Shown here piece after piece: positions 62,022-64,000 of a DNA stretch of 64,000 bases. Numbering within the stretch: position 1 is the first letter of the stretch; the number at the start of each line of letters is the position of its first letter. The DNA comes from Streptomyces sp. AM 4-1-1 (GTDB lineage: Bacteria > Actinomycetota > Actinomycetes > Streptomycetales > Streptomycetaceae): assembly GCF_029167625.1 (NCBI RefSeq), contig NZ_CP119145.1:4402001-4466000 (forward strand), read 5' to 3'. The translations under genes were made by a program, and so were the position numbers. The notes beneath the pieces were generated by a model. It searched no databases. It was given only the letters and a program-made list of their open reading frames with translations, and was not told the origin of the DNA.

Positions 62022-63616
62022 CCGTCCTCCCCACCGCACTCGACCCCACCGATCCCGAGTACGGGGCCAACCGCGCCGCCATGCTCGGCAAGCTCGCCGC
62101 ACTCGACGCCGAGCACGCCAAGGCGCTCGCCGGTGGCGGCCGGAAGTACACCGACCGGCACCGCTCGCGCGGCAAACTCCTCGCCAGGGAACGGATCGAG
62201 CTGCTGGTCGACCCCGACACACCGTTCCTCGAACTGTCGCCGCTGGCCGCCTGGGGCAGTGACCACACCGTGGGCGCCTCGCTCGTCACCGGCATCGGCG
62301 TCATCGAGGGCGTCGAATGCCTGATCACCGCCAACGACCCGACCGTGCGCGGCGGGGCCTCCAACCCCTGGACCCTGAAGAAGGCCCTGCGCGCCAACGA
62401 GATCGCCCTCGCCAACCGGCTGCCGTGCGTCAGCCTCGTCGAGTCCGGCGGCGCCGACCTGCCCTCGCAGAAGGAGATCTTCATCCCGGGCGGGGCGCTG
62501 TTCCGGGACATCACACGGCTCTCCGCCGCTGGAATCCCCACCGTGGCCGTCGTGTTCGGGAACTCCACGGCGGGCGGCGCGTACGTGCCCGGGATGTCCG
62601 ACCACACCGTCATGATCAAGGAACGCTCGAAGGTGTTCCTCGGCGGACCGCCGCTGGTGAAGATGGCGACCGGCGAGGAGAGCGACGACGAATCGCTCGG
62701 CGGCGCCGACATGCACGCCCGCACCTCCGGGCTCGCCGACCACTTCGCGGTGGACGAACCGGACGCGCTGCGCCAGGCACGGCGGATCGTCGCCCGCCTC
62801 AACTGGCGCAAGGCGCACCCCGGTCCGGGCCCCGCCGAGCCGCCGAAGTACGACGAGGACGAGCTGCTGGGGATCGTGCCCGGCGACCTCAAGGTGCCGT
62901 TCGACCCGCGTGAGGTCATCGCCAGGCTCGTCGACGGCTCGGACTTCGACGCGTTCAAACCGCTGTACGGCACCAGCCTGGTCACCGGCTGGGCCCGGCT
63001 GCACGGCTACCCGGTCGGCATCCTCGCCAACGCCCGGGGCGTGCTGTTCAGCGCGGAGTCGCAGAAGGCCGCGCAGTTCATCCAGCTCGCCGACCAGCGC
63101 GACATCCCGCTCCTCTTCCTCCACAACACCACCGGATACATGGTCGGCAAGGAGTACGAACAGGGCGGCATCATCAAACACGGCGCGATGATGATCAACG
63201 CCGTGGCCAACTCCCGGGTCCCGCACCTGTCGGTCCTGATGGGCGCCTCGTACGGTGCCGGGCACTACGGCATGTGCGGGCGGGCCTACGACCCCCGCTT
63301 CCTCTTCGCCTGGCCCAGCGCCAAATCCGCCGTCATGGGCCCGCAACAGCTCGCGGGCGTCCTGTCGATCGTCGCCCGCGCCTCCGCCGCCGCGAAGGGA
63401 CAGCCGTACGACGACGAGGCCGACGCCGGACTGCGTGCCATGGTCGAGCAGCGGATCGAGTCCGAATCGCTGCCGATGTTCCTCTCCGGGCGGCTGTACG
63501 ACGACGGGGTCATCGACCCCCGCGACACCAGGACCGTCCTCGGGATCTGCCTGTCCGCGATCCACACCGCACCGATCGAGGGCGCCCGCGGCGGCTTCGG
63601 CGTCTTCCGGATGTGA
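62018..63616 (+). CDS. Acyl-CoA carboxylase beta subunit (methylcrotonyl-CoA type)
   Basis: A 532-aa carboxyltransferase subunit. Segments are [96 protein letters not shown] and [24 protein letters not shown] [17 protein letters not shown]. This matches 3-methylcrotonyl-CoA or geranyl-CoA carboxylase beta rather than propionyl-CoA carboxylase. It carboxylates the acyl-CoA with CO2 delivered on biotin by the next gene product. ATG 62018 overlaps the AtuA stop by 4 nt. Confidence 0.9.
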   Translation: MTVLPTALDPTDPEYGANRAAMLGKLAALDAEHAKALAGGGRKYTDRHRSRGKLLARERIELLVDPDTPFLELSPLAAWGSDHTVGASLVTGIGVIEGVECLITANDPTVRGGASNPWTLKKALRANEIALANRLPCVSLVESGGADLPSQKEIFIPGGALFRDITRLSAAGIPTVAVVFGNSTAGGAYVPGMSDHTVMIKERSKVFLGGPPLVKMATGEESDDESLGGADMHARTSGLADHFAVDEPDALRQARRIVARLNWRKAHPGPGPAEPPKYDEDELLGIVPGDLKVPFDPREVIARLVDGSDFDAFKPLYGTSLVTGWARLHGYPVGILANARGVLFSAESQKAAQFIQLADQRDIPLLFLHNTTGYMVGKEYEQGGIIKHGAMMINAVANSRVPHLSVLMGASYGAGHYGMCGRAYDPRFLFAWPSAKSAVMGPQQLAGVLSIVARASAAAKGQPYDDEADAGLRAMVEQRIESESLPMFLSGRLYDDGVIDPRDTRTVLGICLSAIHTAPIEGARGGFGVFRM

Positions 63617-63623
63617 GGACCGA

Positions 63624-64000
63624 ATGATCGGAACCCTGCTCGTCGCCAACCGGGGCGAGATCGCCCGCCGGATCTTCCGCACCTGCCGCGCCCTCGGCAT
63701 CGCCACCGTCGCCGTGCACTCGGACCCGGACGCCGACGCCCCGCACGTCCGGGAGGCGGACGCGGCCGTACGGCTGCCGGGCGCCGCCCCCGCCGACACC
63801 TACCTCCGCGCCGATCTCCTCGTCCGGGCCGCCCTGGCGGCGGGCGCGGACGCCGTCCACCCCGGCTACGGATTCCTCTCCGAGAACGCCGCGTTCGCCC
63901 GCGCCGTGGCGGACGCCGGACTCCTCTGGGTCGGGCCGCCCGCCGACGCCATCGCGGCGATGGCGTCCAAGACCCGGGCCAAGGAGCTGATGGGCGCGGC
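63624..64000 (+). CDS. Acyl-CoA carboxylase alpha subunit (partial)
   Basis: The first 125 codons of a biotin carboxylase, cut by the right edge. The N-terminus [42 protein letters not shown] and [11 protein letters not shown] are classic for the biotin carboxylase domain. A biotin-carrier domain should follow outside the window. ATG 63624 is 7 nt past the beta subunit stop, so the two form a single operon. Confidence 0.93.
   Translation, partial: MIGTLLVANRGEIARRIFRTCRALGIATVAVHSDPDADAPHVREADAAVRLPGAAPADTYLRADLLVRAALAAGADAVHPGYGFLSENAAFARAVADAGLLWVGPPADAIAAMASKTRAKELMGA

Overview
The window is from a high-GC actinomycete, almost certainly a Streptomyces or close relative. The evidence is very high GC with G/C at third codon positions, frequent GTG starts with GGAGG-type ribosome binding sites, a complete conservon (cvnA-D), the futalosine menaquinone genes mqnB and mqnD, an actinobacterial XPB helicase, a HelD-type helicase, a short cold-shock protein and several families found mainly in actinomycetes (DUF2771, DUF3027, DUF2530). 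No rRNA, tRNA, replication origin, insertion sequence or CRISPR array was found.

Layout. 0-8 kb: a secreted I36-type inhibitor, a copper exporter (CopA) with a CsoR-like operator, divergent cutC, a 160-bp inverted-repeat element, helD and a 62-aa protein. 7.7-15.9 kb: the XPB helicase and a helicase-associated protein flank an accessory insert. The insert (about 9.5-13.35 kb) holds a decayed ATPase plus partner-protein pair on the minus strand and an intact ATPase plus RloB pair on the plus strand that resembles an AbiL/RloAB-type abortive-infection system. 16-22 kb: a membrane protein, a heptanucleotide repeat tract and a four-gene siderophore ABC operon in which every junction is a 4-bp overlap. 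22-30 kb: a HAD phosphatase, a long intergenic hairpin, a cold-shock gene, mqnB-mqnD, a lipoprotein, an MFS transporter and a DUF3027 gene, with tandem repeats in several gaps. 30-42 kb: a large sacsin-like GHKL ATPase, a secreted protein, a CtpE-like P-type ATPase with a His/Asp/Ser-rich N-terminus, a purine permease, a ribbon-helix-helix protein and a MarR/MFS pair. 42-50 kb: thpR, an aldo/keto reductase, proline iminopeptidase, a cupin/zinc-ribbon protein, an internally deleted SGNH hydrolase, a secreted beta-propeller, a GNAT enzyme, a Uma2 protein and serC. 50-64 kb: the conservon, a large FAD/Fe-S oxidoreductase, a divergent LysR/EamA pair, and the start of a catabolic operon (TIGR03084 protein, AtuA-like protein, acyl-CoA carboxylase beta and alpha) that runs off the right edge.

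How the genes fit together. Metal handling recurs: copper export and CutC, ferric-siderophore uptake, and a CtpE-like cation pump. The last operon looks like branched-chain (leucine-type) or terpene acyl-CoA breakdown, with a TetR-like palindrome ahead of it. The clearest accessory region is the two-module ATPase locus at 9.5-13.35 kb. The window also carries many simple-sequence expansions, both between genes and inside coding sequences: a His-rich insert in the AtuA-like protein, an (Ala-Glu)n tail on the LysR protein and a pentapeptide repeat in the CtpE-like ATPase.
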